The translations under genes and the position numbers were made by a program. The notes beneath the pieces are model-generated. The model was not told the origin of the DNA. It saw only the letters and a program-made list of their open reading frames with translations, and ran no database searches. DNA of 64,000 nucleotides from Massospora cicadina (lineage: Eukaryota; Entomophthoromycota; Entomophthoromycetes; Entomophthorales; Entomophthoraceae): the NCBI GenBank assembly GCA_022478985.1, contig JAKSZP010014449.1, positions 62,001 through 126,000 on the forward strand, read 5' to 3'. Shown piece by piece: positions 11,940 through 22,260 of this stretch. Positions within the stretch are counted from its first letter, which is position 1; each line of letters opens with the position of its first letter.

Positions 11940-13420
11940 AGTTCCCAGAGAGCCAACCGCCCAGAAGGTCCTTCATATTTTGTAACCACCTCAAGGATGT
12001 GTGGTCAGTAATCTCTTAAAATGGAGTCCCATATATAAAAGGGTGAAAGTATTTGACAGAGTGTAAGATGGTAAGACGCTCCTTTTCAGCAACGCTGTAG
12101 TTGCGCTCAGCTTTTGAGAGCATCTTACTGAAATAAGACACAGGATGATTGACCCCATTTTCATCCAACTGAGCCAAGGTAACTCCAAAAGAGTAATCAG
12201 AGGCGTCTGTGAACAACATGAAAGACTTACCATAGTCAGCGTAATGTAGGATAGGTTTTTTTGCAATAATGCCTTCAGGGTCTCGTACGTGGCCTTTTGT
12301 TAAGCATCCCAATGGTATGATGTGTCCTTACCCAAGAGATTCACGAGGGGCTCATTAAACTGGGCGACCTTCAGGATGAATTGATGGTAAAAACTCATCA
12401 TGACCAAGAATACCTGTATGTCGCAAAGGTTTTTTTGATTCAGTCATCTTAGATATAACTTCCACCTTATCTTGAAGGTGTTGTATCCCATCTTGAGATA
12501 TATCATGCCCTAGAAAATACAATTTCTTTTGAAAGAAGGTATATTTGGAGGGCTTCAGCTTGTTGTTGGATGCCGCAACTGTTGAAACACTTTCTTCATG
12601 TAAGAGAGGTGCTCAATGAACATCTTGGAAAAAAACTCTTATGTCATCAAGATAGAAATTTACAAAGTTGATCTCGATATCCTTGGGAATATGATCCATC
12701 TCCCGCTGAGAAGAGGCAGGCGCATTGCATAACCCCTGGGGTGGCCGAGTGGGTTGGAAAAAGCCCTTACTACATATAAGGGCGCACTTCTCCTATCCTG
12801 TGGAGAAAGGTCAATATGCCAGTAACACTAGCCAAGTCCATGGCGGAGAAGGACTTGGACCCAGAGAGGTGTTCCAGAGCGTCGTCAATATGGGGGGTTT
12901 TGGTAACTATCCTTCTTGGTGAGGTAGTTTAGCTTATGGTAGTCCATAACTACCTGAAGACCTCCATTTTTCTTTTTATAAGTAGAAGAGGGGATGTCAA
13001 GGGGCTTTGTGAGGGCACCAGCAACCCAGAGTCTAACAATTTTTTGAGCTCCATCCACATCTGTAGCTCCTCAACTTTTGATTTGTGGTAGGGCTTGGAT
13101 TAAATGGGATGAGAATCCTCAACATCAACAGTGTGAGTCCAACCTTTCATGTGCCCATAGTCAGTATTAGTTTGGAGAAAATATCGCTATAGGACTCCAG
13201 TAAACTATGAACTTTATTAAACTGTGCTTGGGTCATACCATTATAGATTTGAACAGTGGGAAAAGTGCATAACGCTTGCTCATCAGGTAGGCCCATATCT
13301 GCCATAGACCTGATACAGTGAACTTGTTTAAAGTCCTCATTAGGGACCAGCAGGCCTCTTTTAATCTCCTGATGCTTCTTGACGACCACATGCTTGTTAG
13401 TGATATTCCCCAACAGGAGA
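11940..13420 (-). pseudogene. Element 3 reverse transcriptase and RNase H relic
   Basis: On the minus strand, a linker open frame (13147-13413) leads into RT with KKNGGLQVVMDYHKLN (near 12930-12980). The catalytic box FYLDDIRVFF (near 12650) keeps YLDD. RNase H (12016-12312) keeps LFTDASDYSFGV and SVAEKERLTIL. Frameshifts and stops break the frame, especially between 12320 and 13100. Confidence 0.87.
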
Positions 13421-13428
13421 TTAATTGG

Positions 13429-14059
13429 TCACTGATAATCTGGGTCTAGGATACCTGGCAACACCTGAGGTTCCAAAGGACTTATTCCATCTATGCTTGT
13501 TAAGTACAGTAGGCAGTTGCGGGGGAATTTCACGGTAATCCTAGTGTCAATCACCTTTTGTTCACCCGTCTTGACTACTACCACCTTTGACGCATACAAT
13601 GGAAGACCCTCTGAAGCATCCACGGAGTCAGGCAGTTTTTTTGTGTTTCTTCCTGACGTGGTATAAGTAAAAGTGAGGGCAAGGAGGGTACTCATTGGCG
13701 CAGATGTATTTCTTTTTTCTTGGGCTCATCGTTTTTAAATCCAGGGGAACTTCATAATTAAGAAGGGAAATGGATCCCTGTTTCATATTGATGATTCCGT
13801 CATACTCAATCATGAATTGAGTGCCAATGAGTAGTTCGTATGCATTATTGTTTAATGCCACAGCGTGGGCAGCCAGTAGGAGTTTCCCAATCTGTATGGG
13901 TAGAGAAGAGTAGGCTCCAATAGCTCGCATTTTGTTGTGCCCCGCAGTTCCAAACTCTTGCAAATAGTCCAGGTCATGTGCCAACTTAATTTTGTCAATG
14001 AGCTTTGAAGACACCACGTTTATTGGAGCACCCATAGCAAGGATGGCTAGAACTCGCAC
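13429..14059 (-). pseudogene. Element 3 protease, 3' part, with altered active site
   Basis: The open frame from about 14060 down to 13628 reads ILAMGAPINVVSSKLI at the active site. The Element 2 homologue has ILDTGSPMNLFSSKLI at the same place, so Asp-Thr of the DTG triad has become Ala-Met. The core continues through ELLIGTQFMIEYDG. The 5' part of the gene lies beyond the insertion K1, from 15986. A linker frame (13429-13695) follows toward RT. Confidence 0.8.
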
Positions 14060-14076
14060 CTTATTGATGATAATCT
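14060..14076. repeat. 17-bp target-site duplication of insertion K1, left
   Basis: CTTATTGATGATAATCT here recurs exactly at 15969-15985. The uninterrupted site is seen in the homologous protease region of Element 2 near 22150-22210, which has a single, diverged version. Confidence 0.9.
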
Positions 14077-15968
14077 GATTTATTCGAGGTAAGCTGACCA
14101 GGGGACGGACAGTACCAAACACAACACTCAAAATGAAAAAACAAAACTACTAACCAGGTGGGAAGCAGAAACTGCTAACCCACCATGGCAGAGGGTGAGG
14201 AGGGGTCAGGGGGTTGGTTTTCAGAAAGACCCACCTCAATCATGGGATTTTGGTTACAGTATTGGATCAGAGCAGAGAGCCAGGGCGTTGGGGCATCCGC
14301 ATATTGGGGGTTGAGGTCAGCGTAGTAGGAGTTTTCCTCTTCTGCATCAAGATAATGATGGATAAGTGTTTCAACAAAAGCTGCGAGGAGAACTTCAGCT
14401 TCTTTGCGGGCTTCAGGAAGTTGGGTGAAAAGGGAGATACTGTGGCGGGTGATTTTGGCTGAGGGGTTGAATGAAGCAATCATTGCGACATTCATAACAG
14501 CAATTTCAGCATCATCAAATAGTTTTTAGATGTCACTACAGGAGATTCAGGGAAGTCGGGGGGGAAGAAGAGGGTGGGCAGGCCATGCTGGAGCTGAGCC
14601 ACTGACTGGGCCACCGCGGTGCGTAGTTTTGGGCAGTGAGGAGAGGCCACCGCAGCTAAGGCGAGCTGGTGATCGCTTTGGAAGGGGGCTGTATCAGGCA
14701 GAGAAATGAAATGGCGAGGGGTAGGGTTTTCATCAGTCAGGAAGGAAAAATTCCTCCTGACCATAATCGCCTTGGCAGAGAGGTTGATCTGTATGCTTAC
14801 TAATGAGGACTTTACCTGATTCGTCAGTTTCAGCCAATAGATCCCATGGATTTTGGTTCACTGGAATAGTGGCGTTCAAATTTGGGTGGGTGGGATTGGG
14901 CGAATGGGCAGCTGCTTGGGTGCCAAGGTGGTCCAAGCATTGCTCTGATTGGCTGGGGTAGATTTAGGTGGGAGAGTGAGGCTGGAGGTTTTGAGGGGGG
15001 CTGATTTTCCATGTGGGCCCACTGAACGAGATTGGAGGGTGGGAGGGGGCAGCAAAGCGCCCCATACTGAACCACCAGAGGGGGGCTCAGAAGCCACAGC
15101 AGCGGACTTGGCCTGAGGGCACGCTCTTTTTGCATGGTTGAGGCCAAAGCAGAGGGAACAAATCTGCCTACCATTATCAACCCAAGCCCAAAAGAAATGA
15201 TCAGGAGCTGCAGCCACACTAACGCGGGGTGGGATTTGTTGGGCTATGGTAGGGTGGTGTGGTATGATGGTGGCTGTTGCCCGAGGAGCAGAAAGGCGCT
15301 CTGCACCAGATGGAATGGCAAAGATGAGGTTGGGCTGAGTGCCATAAGCCATGAGCCCCGCGACCAACTGGTCATATAAAACCTGGGGTGGAAGGTGGGA
15401 TGGGAGATTTGCAAAGGATACCACCAGCGTGGTGTCAGAAGGGAGGCGAGTACGGGTTGTGGGAATGGGGTTTTTTATAAATTAGAGGAGTTTGTGCTGC
15501 CGCTTCAGCATCCTCCTCAGATTGGAACCCAACGTCAAAGTAGCCCTTAAAAGGGCGGAAGTCTATAAAGCCAGCTGGCGCAAAGGCCTCAGTGGCTAAG
15601 TCAATAATTGCCTTATCAGCATATGGGAACAAACGCCCATAGTCCACTCTAAGGCAATAGCGAATGGCAGAGCGAGGGGGGCGAGAGGATGGGGCAAGAA
15701 GGGTGGACACGCGCCAGGTGGAGCGCTAAGTCCCGTGGGGGGACAAAACGGTTGGAAGCAGTGGGCGGGCTGTTTGAGCCCATCCAAACGCGCTTGCCCA
15801 TGGGGTGGAAAACGCTAGGTGGGGGCGCACTGATGCCCCACACTGGGGTGGCAGGCGGCGGAGCCAAGGACATCAAAGAATAGGTTTGGGCAGACGGCTG
15901 TGGATAAATAAAACTTTAGATTTAAAATCGCTTAAAAGTGACTTTGAGCGATAAAAGAAAGTTTTTTT
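14077..15968 (-). mobile_element. K1: LINE-derived insertion carrying ORF1 only
   Basis: The 1.9-kb insertion splits the protease of Element 3 and is flanked by an exact 17-bp duplication, typical of target-primed reverse transcription. On the minus strand it holds an ORF1-like region followed directly by a 3' end. That end (CTGTCCGTCCCCTGG, then AATAAATC) resembles the 3' ends of LINE-2 (near 61150-61190) and LINE-1 (near 58370-58410). No endonuclease or RT is present. It is either an internally deleted LINE or a non-autonomous family. Confidence 0.85.
14160..15883 (-). pseudogene. LINE ORF1-like gene in K1, frameshifted
   Basis: It would encode a LINE ORF1 protein, an RNA-binding Gag-like factor. 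On the minus strand the open stretches are 15435-15710, 14876-15424, 14492-14764 and 14175-14495. A zinc knuckle ICSLCFGLNHAKRACP (C-X2-C-X4-H-X4-C, near 15118-15162) is intact. Downstream is a Pro/Ser-rich stretch and a C-terminal domain ending with ADAPTPWLSALIQY. The same order appears on the opposite strand in K2. Only small frameshifts break it, so it decayed less than its host element. Confidence 0.75.
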
Positions 15969-15985
15969 CTTATTGATGATAATCT

Positions 15986-16560
15986 CTATCTTGGTTATTG
16001 TTTTACCAAAAGTAGGGGGCGAGAACCTTCTTCAAATGTAGAGAGGCGGCAAGGCGTTGAGCCATTGCAGGGTATTTATCTTTAATAGATTAGAGGGCAT
16101 GAACCTTCTGGGTAGATTGGATCCCTGTACCAACAAGCTGGTTAGCATCACTGGCGGTATCAATCACTTTTGAAAAACTCAACAACTGTATGGATAGTTT
16201 TTTCAGGGTATCATGGCTATATCAATTCCTTCAGAACTCAACCTATCCAGAATCTGCACTCTCATTGGGGCTCCCAAGACATAATAGCCTGCGATTTCAC
16301 TACCCCCTTCAGACTCGTCATCAGAGGGACTGTAAATGTACCTCAAGGAGTTAATAAGAGTAAGCTAAAAACTGGCTTATTCTCCTCATAGGGGAGGACT
16401 TTTTTGCGCTTATCTGTCCTTTTTACTTTTGAAGGGAGCATCTTAGCTGCACCAAATTTTGGGGGAGGTGTTGGAAATTTAAAAGCTTTGCCTTATGCCT
16501 TAGAAGGGATAGGTTTGGGTTGTCCCATGGCCATAGGTTTTGGGCGAGGCACAGCTGGAG
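15986..16560 (-). pseudogene. Element 3 gag-protease junction region
   Basis: This piece of Element 3 lies between insertions K1 and K2. On the minus strand it matches Element 2 at 22190-22560: both share a SDDE...YYVLGAP-like stretch (here near 16265-16320) and the sequence leading into the protease. No zinc knuckle was seen. Function beyond Gag/protease linkage is not apparent. Confidence 0.65.
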
Positions 16561-16576
16561 GAGATGCCAATGGGAC
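16561..16576. repeat. Target-site duplication of K2, left (imperfect)
   Basis: GAGATGCCAATGGGAC here resembles GAGATGGCAATGGGGA at 17958-17973, with three differences in 16. Confidence 0.65.
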
Positions 16577-17957
16577 CAGCTCCTAGATGAGGCCATTTTG
16601 GTGGTCCAGTTTGCTGAGTTGCACTCCCATCTCTCCCACAAATGCCTCCGCCGTGAGCTTATGGAGGGTTTAGCCATTTATGGCGCAGACCCCTTTGGCA
16701 GTTTGTGGTTCCAAATGGGGAAGATTGTCTGTCAGGGCCTCGCGCCTTTGTAATGATCTGCCATTTCATTGCAATACCCATCTCGCAATTCCCCTCTCCA
16801 CACTTTAATCATATTCGCCCCTTATCACCCATTCTGGGCGTGCATCAAAAATGGCTGCGCCATTTGCCCCTTGTACTTTGAACTTGACCACTCAAAGTGC
16901 AAGCGCCCCACAGTTTCCGCTTCTGCCACTCATCCCTTAATCGTTGGGCCCATGGCTGTTTCACCCCAATTTTTTGAACGGGGCTCAATCCTCACGCCCC
17001 TAACCTTGGGGCAATTTGGCGCTGCTCCAAAAGCATCAGTCAATCAAAAACAAAATTTTGAAAATTTCAATAAAAATTTGACCGTATTATGGAATCCTGA
17101 GTTGATGGCTGAACCAGTTTCAGACGAGATGCCATGATCAACAGCACGTGGCCAATCAGCTCCTACTACTGCCCCAATTCTGGTGGCTGGCCCAGTGCTG
17201 ACTGAAATAATCCTTTTAAGGCTATCAAATGGATTGATGTGGATGAACAGGCGTACCATGTAAGGCCAGATTTTGCTTTTTAGGAGTCCTTTATTGACCC
17301 TCATGATTTGCATCCCCACCGTTTTGCCCTCAAAACAGTTTTCCAATTTTATAAAAAATCAAAAAATTGGCAGTTGAAGCTGCAGTTCCCCTACCTACAC
17401 CTTACTTTACCAGAAATTTTATGGGGGCGATTGAGCCCCTTGTTGATGGTATTCATATCCCCAATTTTCCCCACAATTTCGAGGATGATGCGAAGTATGA
17501 AATTGAGGAGCTTGCTTTTGGTGCGAGCTGCGCTTGCATTGATGCAGAAAAAACTTCGTTTTTAACCCAAATTATCCTGAGACCTGCCCGTGCTTCAAGT
17601 CATTCACTTGTATGACTGCTCTCATTACTTTTGCTGAGCATCAACTTGCTTAATATGTTGAGGCAATGGATACTGTCGTCCTCATCAACAAAGAGAAAAC
17701 GCAATTATACCTCTTTTTATGCCTCATGTCGCTGATGCTCCTACCTCAATGTTGTCCACTATGGTCCACCAGCTAAAGCGGGCACTGGCAAAAAGTTTCC
17801 TCAAAGCTTCCTCACATTCTGATATTTCTTCCTAGGCTGTTAGCTATGGTGCCATATTGGAAATTTTTATTCTTAATAAGCCCTTTGTTTGGCCCATTTG
17901 CAAATAAAGATGCATGGCGACTCACCCTTTTGGGTTATACACTACTAGTGCTAATAA
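16577..17957 (+). mobile_element. K2: 5'-truncated LINE-derived ORF1 insertion
   Basis: The 1.38-kb plus-strand insertion lies in the gag-protease junction of Element 3. It starts inside ORF1 and ends with a 3' tail (acactactagtgctaataa) also found in K3 and K4. No endonuclease or RT is present. Its orientation is opposite to K1. Confidence 0.78.
16590..17840 (+). pseudogene. LINE ORF1-like gene in K2, broken
   Basis: It aligns with the ORF1 of K1 in order. VVQFAELHSHL matches VSFANLPSHL. The zinc-knuckle region PFWACIKNGCAICPLYFELD (near 16822-16881) has the second Cys changed to Tyr and the last Cys displaced. The C-terminal part ALITFAEHQLA (near 17620) through ADAPT continues to about 17800. 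K4 carries the same C-terminal part. Several stops and frameshifts break it. Confidence 0.72.
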
Positions 17958-17973
17958 GAGATGGCAATGGGGA

Positions 17974-18388
17974 TAGAGGCAGCGCCTTAGTGGGACGTGT
18001 CACTTCAGACACTTTGGAAGACTTCTCTGAAGAAGGAGGGTAACAAGGCAAAGTGATAGCCAACTTCACCAGTTGAGCTTTAAAGTGGAAGAAGGAGAGT
18101 GCTGCCCTGTCACTACTATTACTATCTGCATATCCTCATATGGGGGAGGAGCATCTCTTGGTGGCAGCTTAATGGGAGCAGATTTGAAAGGGAAACAGCC
18201 ATAGAAGAGGCTAGAGAGGTTGTAGTGGATTCTTGCTTTAAAGCTCTTTGAGTAAGATCACGTTCATAATATTCAGCCACAGCTAACAAGGCCTCCTTGA
18301 TGTCCCATATATTTTGGAAGGAGCGCTTGACGGCAGAGATATGCATCGCCAAAGAAGGATGAGATGACAATCCAGACAAAATAGAAGC
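17974..18388 (-). pseudogene. Element 3 gag, C-terminal part
   Basis: On the minus strand 18122-18379 reads LSSHPSLAMHISAVK and DIKEALLAVAEYYE. Element 2 at 33640-33740 has LASHPSIAQHLISIK and DIKQALLESF, so this is the same Gag segment. It is separated from the Gag core by insertion K3. Confidence 0.75.
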
Positions 18389-18405
18389 AATAGCATAGTT
18401 GAGGG
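18389..18405. repeat. 17-bp target-site duplication of K3, left
   Basis: AATAGCATAGTTGAGGG here is repeated exactly at 18601-18617. Confidence 0.92.
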
Positions 18406-18600
18406 TCCGCCATTGTCCGCTAGCTAAAGTGGGCTCCAGACAAAAGCTTCCGCACCTTCTGATATGGCTTCCTAGGCTTTAAGCTGAGGTGCCATATTAG
18501 AAATTTTTTATTTTTAATAATCCCTTTGTTTGGCCCATTTTCAGATAAAGATGCGTGGCGGCTCCCCCTTTTTTGGGTTGTGCACCACTAGTGCTAAAAA
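18406..18600 (+). mobile_element. K3: 195-bp 5'-truncated retrocopy with A-tail
   Basis: It is the extreme 3' end of the K2/K4 family: it matches about 17755-17957 and, inverted, about 60694-60885, ending in gtgctaaaaa. An exact 17-bp duplication flanks it. Severe 5' truncation plus an A-rich end is typical of LINE-machinery products. It interrupts the gag of Element 3. Confidence 0.88.
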
Positions 18601-19119
18601 AATAGCATAGTTGAGGGGAGCATTTTGGTCAACAACTGAGGTTGAGCTTCACTATAGAATCGCTCAACAAAAAAGGGGATTGATTCTCCCTCTTGCCGGA
18701 TAAGACATCTAAAAACCTGTTTTTGCCATTGTAAGCTTTGTGTGGAGCCAAACTCGTCATTAAGCGTATGCTGAATCTCCGCCCAGGCGCTGAGGTTAAC
18801 TATGTTGGGAACCATTATTTCTTGAGCTATACGACTCAAGCATGGGAGGATGTACCTGAGTTTTTGTTGGATAATTTTCCCTTCTATCACTGATTCATAA
18901 ACATACAGGAAGGATGCAATACTGCCCTTACCATGTGTAAACATATCTCGAAGAAAGAGATTTATGAATTCTAGGGAAGGCCCCATGAAAGCCTTGGGAA
19001 GAGTGCTACTCAAGCCTTTTAAGGAGAAAAAGCACTAGCTAGCTGTTGTTTTAAAGCAGCTAATTTTGATTATGATCCAGTTGTTATGTTTTAAAAGAAG
19101 ATCTGTGATGAACAGGTCC
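18601..19119 (-). pseudogene. Element 3 gag core
   Basis: The open frame 18594-19013 (minus) shows the retrotransposon Gag core: LSAWAEIQHTLNDEFGSTQS (near 18730-18790), followed by a QVFRCL...PFFVERFYSEA stretch. Element 2 has the matching STWAEVKDALTVEFGSTQS. It lies just downstream of the primer binding site. The last codons at the 3' edge (18594-18617) come from insertion and duplication sequence. Confidence 0.82.
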
Positions 19120-19136
19120 CCCTGAAGTGAGCACCA
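19120..19136 (-). other. Primer binding site of Element 3
   Basis: On the minus strand TGGTGCTCACTTCAGGG starts two bases after the LTR end. It differs from the site of Element 1 by one base. Confidence 0.85.
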
Positions 19137-19138
19137 CT

Positions 19139-19842
19139 TGGTGGAAATAGGCTTTTATTATGATCGCAGATGCATTTTTAGCCTAAAATTAACACTTAAC
19201 TGCAGAAGAATTTTGTTTCTATACTGCTAGGATAGTTATCTTAGGGTGAGTTGACCACTTATCTTCAAAATAGTAGAAAAGTTGAAATAAAAAAGTTGGC
19301 TTTTATTTTAATATTAGTAATTGCGTGAGGGTAAATAAACAAACCCAATTAATAAGTCAATAATTAGTATTAAAGATGTCGAGCCTTGAAGTTTGGATTG
19401 CTTAATAAAGTCTAAATTAAGAAATATTGAGATTTGACCTATCATATTTGTCGAGACTCACCTCACATTTATGTAAAGTTGATCATTGAGTGGTAGCATC
19501 AATTCATGAGGTAAGGTTTTGATGTATTTTACCCAATCATTTGATGGGTAAATATTTGCACTTGGCGAGGCCCCCCAACCCATAAGAAGTGCCGGTATCC
19601 TTAGAGTTGGTTGTATTAGACGTGCAGTATGATGGGAAGGAACTCCAGAAGGGTTCCCCAGATTTGGCTGAAATTTGGAGCAATCCGACCATCCAAACGC
19701 GTGTTATAGCCCAAGTAATAATAGAAGTGTTACCCCAATTTGAGTGGTTCCACCAAGAATTGACCAGGGTTTTTTGGCCAATATTATTGCTTTTTCATCT
19801 AAAAACAATCTTAATAGGATATCGGACTTGTATTTGTCTGAC
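19139..19842 (-). repeat. 5' LTR of Element 3
   Basis: This 704-bp LTR on the plus strand begins TGGTGGAAATAGG and ends TTTGTCTGACA. It is homologous to 9910-10620 and to the Element 2 LTR at 34300-35023. An antisense open frame of 90 codons (19589-19861, plus) covers its U3 end. Confidence 0.9.
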
Positions 19843-20385
19843 AACTGAAAAGAAATTTTGATCTGGTAAGCTGTGCAAGGGCATCATCTAAGTGAGGGAT
19901 ACGATGACTGTCTTTTTTAGTGAGATTATTCAATTTACACTAGTCCATCACTACCCAATGACCTCCATTCTTCTTTTTAATCAGCAAGAGAGGAGACTCC
20001 CAATGGATTTGGGATGGCACTAATAACACAGCGTCTAATAACTGTTTGAGTTTACCCCTCATTTGCTGCTCTTCAACTTTGGACTTACAGTAAGGTTTAG
20101 ATCAAAATAGGTTGATCATCACCAACATCAATGGTGTGTCTCCATCCCTTCATGTGCCCATAATCCGTCAGTCTGGGAGAAAATATCACTATAGGTATTC
20201 AATAGGGAATGAACTTTTTAATAACATCCAGGTTAAATCTTCTGTAATGTGGATGTTAGGCATATTACACCAACTGGTTTGTAGGTAAGCCCATACCAAC
20301 ATTAACCCAATAAATTGGATTCTGTCAATCTTTTTGGAGATTAGCAAACTTACCCTATCTCTTGATGTTTTTTAAAATGATGGGT
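19843..20385 (-). pseudogene. Element 2, RT 5' part and linker
   Basis: The first five bases (ACTGA) are the right-hand copy of the Element 3 duplication. On the minus strand RT begins with KKNGGHWVVMD (near 19940-19975) and continues RIPHLDDALAQLTRSKF-LFSV, where Element 3 interrupts it. The matching 3' part starts at 9909. Upstream, a protease-RT linker matches Element 3 at 13080-13380. It is cut at about 20385 by a foreign segment. Confidence 0.83.
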
Positions 20386-21510
20386 CTTTAAGACGAACGG
20401 GGTCTCTCCACATTGCCACAAAGCAATTGGGCAAGAGGGCCCATGTGAGGGCCCATAGGCAAGAGAGGGCCGCTGTGGTTAGGTCCCTCATTCATTGGCT
20501 TGATGAGCGGTTTAGATGTCCCTGGAACACTGTGAGGATGATGCTCACACTGAGGAGGGCAGTTTGACCCCCAGAGAGAGCATACAGAGAGGCGACAGCT
20601 CTGTCAAAATCTAAGCAATGGTCCATTTGCTTCGCTCAAAATCCCTGGTTTTCATTCAAAATCTCGATAAATGATTTTGAAATCTGTAAATATTATTTTT
20701 GATTTTTAAGGTTTTTATTTAATATATTAGAAGACGAAATTGTTTTAAACACCTTCGCTCGGTTGGTTTTTATATTGTGATATGGGGGATATGGGGAAAT
20801 TGGACCCCACGGAGTCCATGGGCAGCAGGCTATTTGTGGGCCTATTTTGAGAATCTCAGCCTCCGATATTCCCATCTAGACCTGTTCTAGACCATTCATT
20901 GAGTACCCGTGGTGTTACAGAAACTTTTTTGCATTTATTTTCATTTGTCGAGGATGAATCAGATTTTGTCTTGACCTTATCACCAAAATTCCCATTTTTT
21001 GGGATAATTCACCCCAGCAGCCCCTGTTTCGCTGGGCTGCCCTTTACCATGGCTCTCAATAAAATCAATGAGTGGCAGATTCAGCTTTGCAGCTCCTGAT
21101 TTGCTGAGCTTCCCAATGCCATTATTTCCTCTTTTGGTGTTATTCAGCTTGGCAGCTCTAATTTTCTGAGCTGCCTGATGCCATGATTCTTGCCACTTCC
21201 ATTTTTGGCATAATTTGGCTTGGCAGTCCCTGATTCGCTGGGCTGCTCTTTGCCATTGCCAACCTCTATGCATGGGTCATTGGAATTTGGGTTGGCGGCC
21301 TCTGATTGGCCCAGTCGACCTTTGCCACCTTTGCCTTGATGTTTCATCGATTTTTTGGCATCTGATCCATCAGAATGCCATTTTTGAGGGTCGTTGCCCT
21401 CGAGCCCTACATTCTTATTTATATTGTGTATGATACTCTTAGCCGTGATCCCCGACTTAGGGGGGTCAGGGCTATGTGGCGGTCAGGCAGCGCTTTGACT
21501 GTCATAGGTT
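20386..21510. mobile_element. Unidentified insertion in Element 2, with internal repeats
   Basis: The homologous linker of Element 3 (13380-13420) is continuous, but here it is split by about 1.1 kb. Element 2 sequence resumes at about 21511 (tttatcagtaattttcccc). The boundaries are approximate and no clean target duplication or terminal inverted repeats were seen. It contains an AT-rich tract (20690-20780) and five diverged repeats at 20998-21335. A plus-strand stretch near 20460-20560 looks protein-like (SLIHWLDERFRCPWN) but I do not recognise it. Confidence 0.55.
20980..21347 (-). repeat. Diverged 58-80 bp tandem repeats, possibly from a repeat protein
   Basis: Copies start near 20998, 21079, 21137, 21206 and 21280, each built around GGCAGctcctgattTgCTGaGCTGCC. 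On the minus strand the two open frames repeat a motif such as KEQPSESGTAKPNYAKNGSG or KGQPSETGAAGVNYPKK. This could be the remains of a secreted or cell-wall-type repeat protein, or only a minisatellite. Confidence 0.5.
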
Positions 21511-22260
21511 TATCAGTAATTTTCCCCAATAGGATAATAATGGGTCATCTATATATGGGGTCTAGAATACCTGGCAACACCCTTGGTTCTAGACAGCTTA
21601 CTCCATAAATGCTTGTTATGTGCAACAGACAGGTTCAGGGGATATGTAGCGCATTGTTGTTAGCTTAACCCGTTGTTCACCAGCCTTGATTACTATCTCA
21701 TCTGAAGCAAAAAAGGGAATTCCCTCTTAAGCGTCCACAAAATCAAGAAAAATTTTTGTGATGCGTCCAGAGTTCATGTAGAATAAGGATAAGGCATAGG
21801 AAGCGTGCTCAACTAAGCAGAAGTATTCCTTTTCATTGGGTTTTTCATTGTTAGAGATTAGAGGGATATTATAACCGAGTAAGGTAGATAACACTGTTTC
21901 ATGTTGATTATACCATCATAATCAATCATAAACTGCATTCAATAAGCATGTTGTAAGTGTTATTGTCTAAGGCCATGGCGGGAGATGACAAGATGAGCTT
22001 TCTAATCTGAATAGGCAAGAAAGAGTAGGCTCTAAATGCATGGGTGTTTTTGGGACCCACGGTTCCAAACTCCTGTGTTGTACCAAGATCAGAAGTCCTT
22101 AATCTTCTTGATCAGCTTTGAAGAGAAAAGGTTCATTGGAGATCCAGTGTCCAAGATAGCCCTAACCTATACTTTTTAAATAAAGACCTCTACCTTTGTT
22201 ATTGTCCCGCCAAAGTTATGGGGGATAGCTAATACTTCCTTGAGACGGAGAGTAGAGGCA
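21511..22260 (-). pseudogene. Element 2 protease
   Basis: On the minus strand the active site reads AILDTGSPMNLFSSKLIKKI (near 22110-22168), with the DTG triad intact. The core follows with frameshifts, matching Element 3 at 13430-14060 plus 15986-16060. This stretch shows the empty site of insertion K1. Confidence 0.8.

Larger units (their letters stand above)
9910..19842 (-). mobile_element. Element 3: Ty3/gypsy retrotransposon, complete but dead
   Basis: A 9.9-kb minus-strand element lies between LTRs of 711 bp (9910-10620) and 704 bp (19139-19842) and is flanked by ACTGA duplications. From right to left it holds primer binding site, gag, protease, RT, RNase H, integrase and polypurine tract. 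Three LINE-derived insertions lie inside it (14077-15968, 16577-17957, 18406-18600). Its LTR is homologous to that of Element 2, so it inserted into the RT of a relative from its own family. Confidence 0.9.

Noticed and set aside
15961..15968. T-run at the right end of K1 as the poly(A) tail of a minus-strand LINE
   Set aside because: For a minus-strand insertion the tail should be at the left end. The right end is the 5' side, so the run is not the tail.
20980..21347. Repeats as a CRISPR array
   Set aside because: Repeats are diverged, spacing is irregular, there are no unique spacers of constant length, and the genome is eukaryotic.
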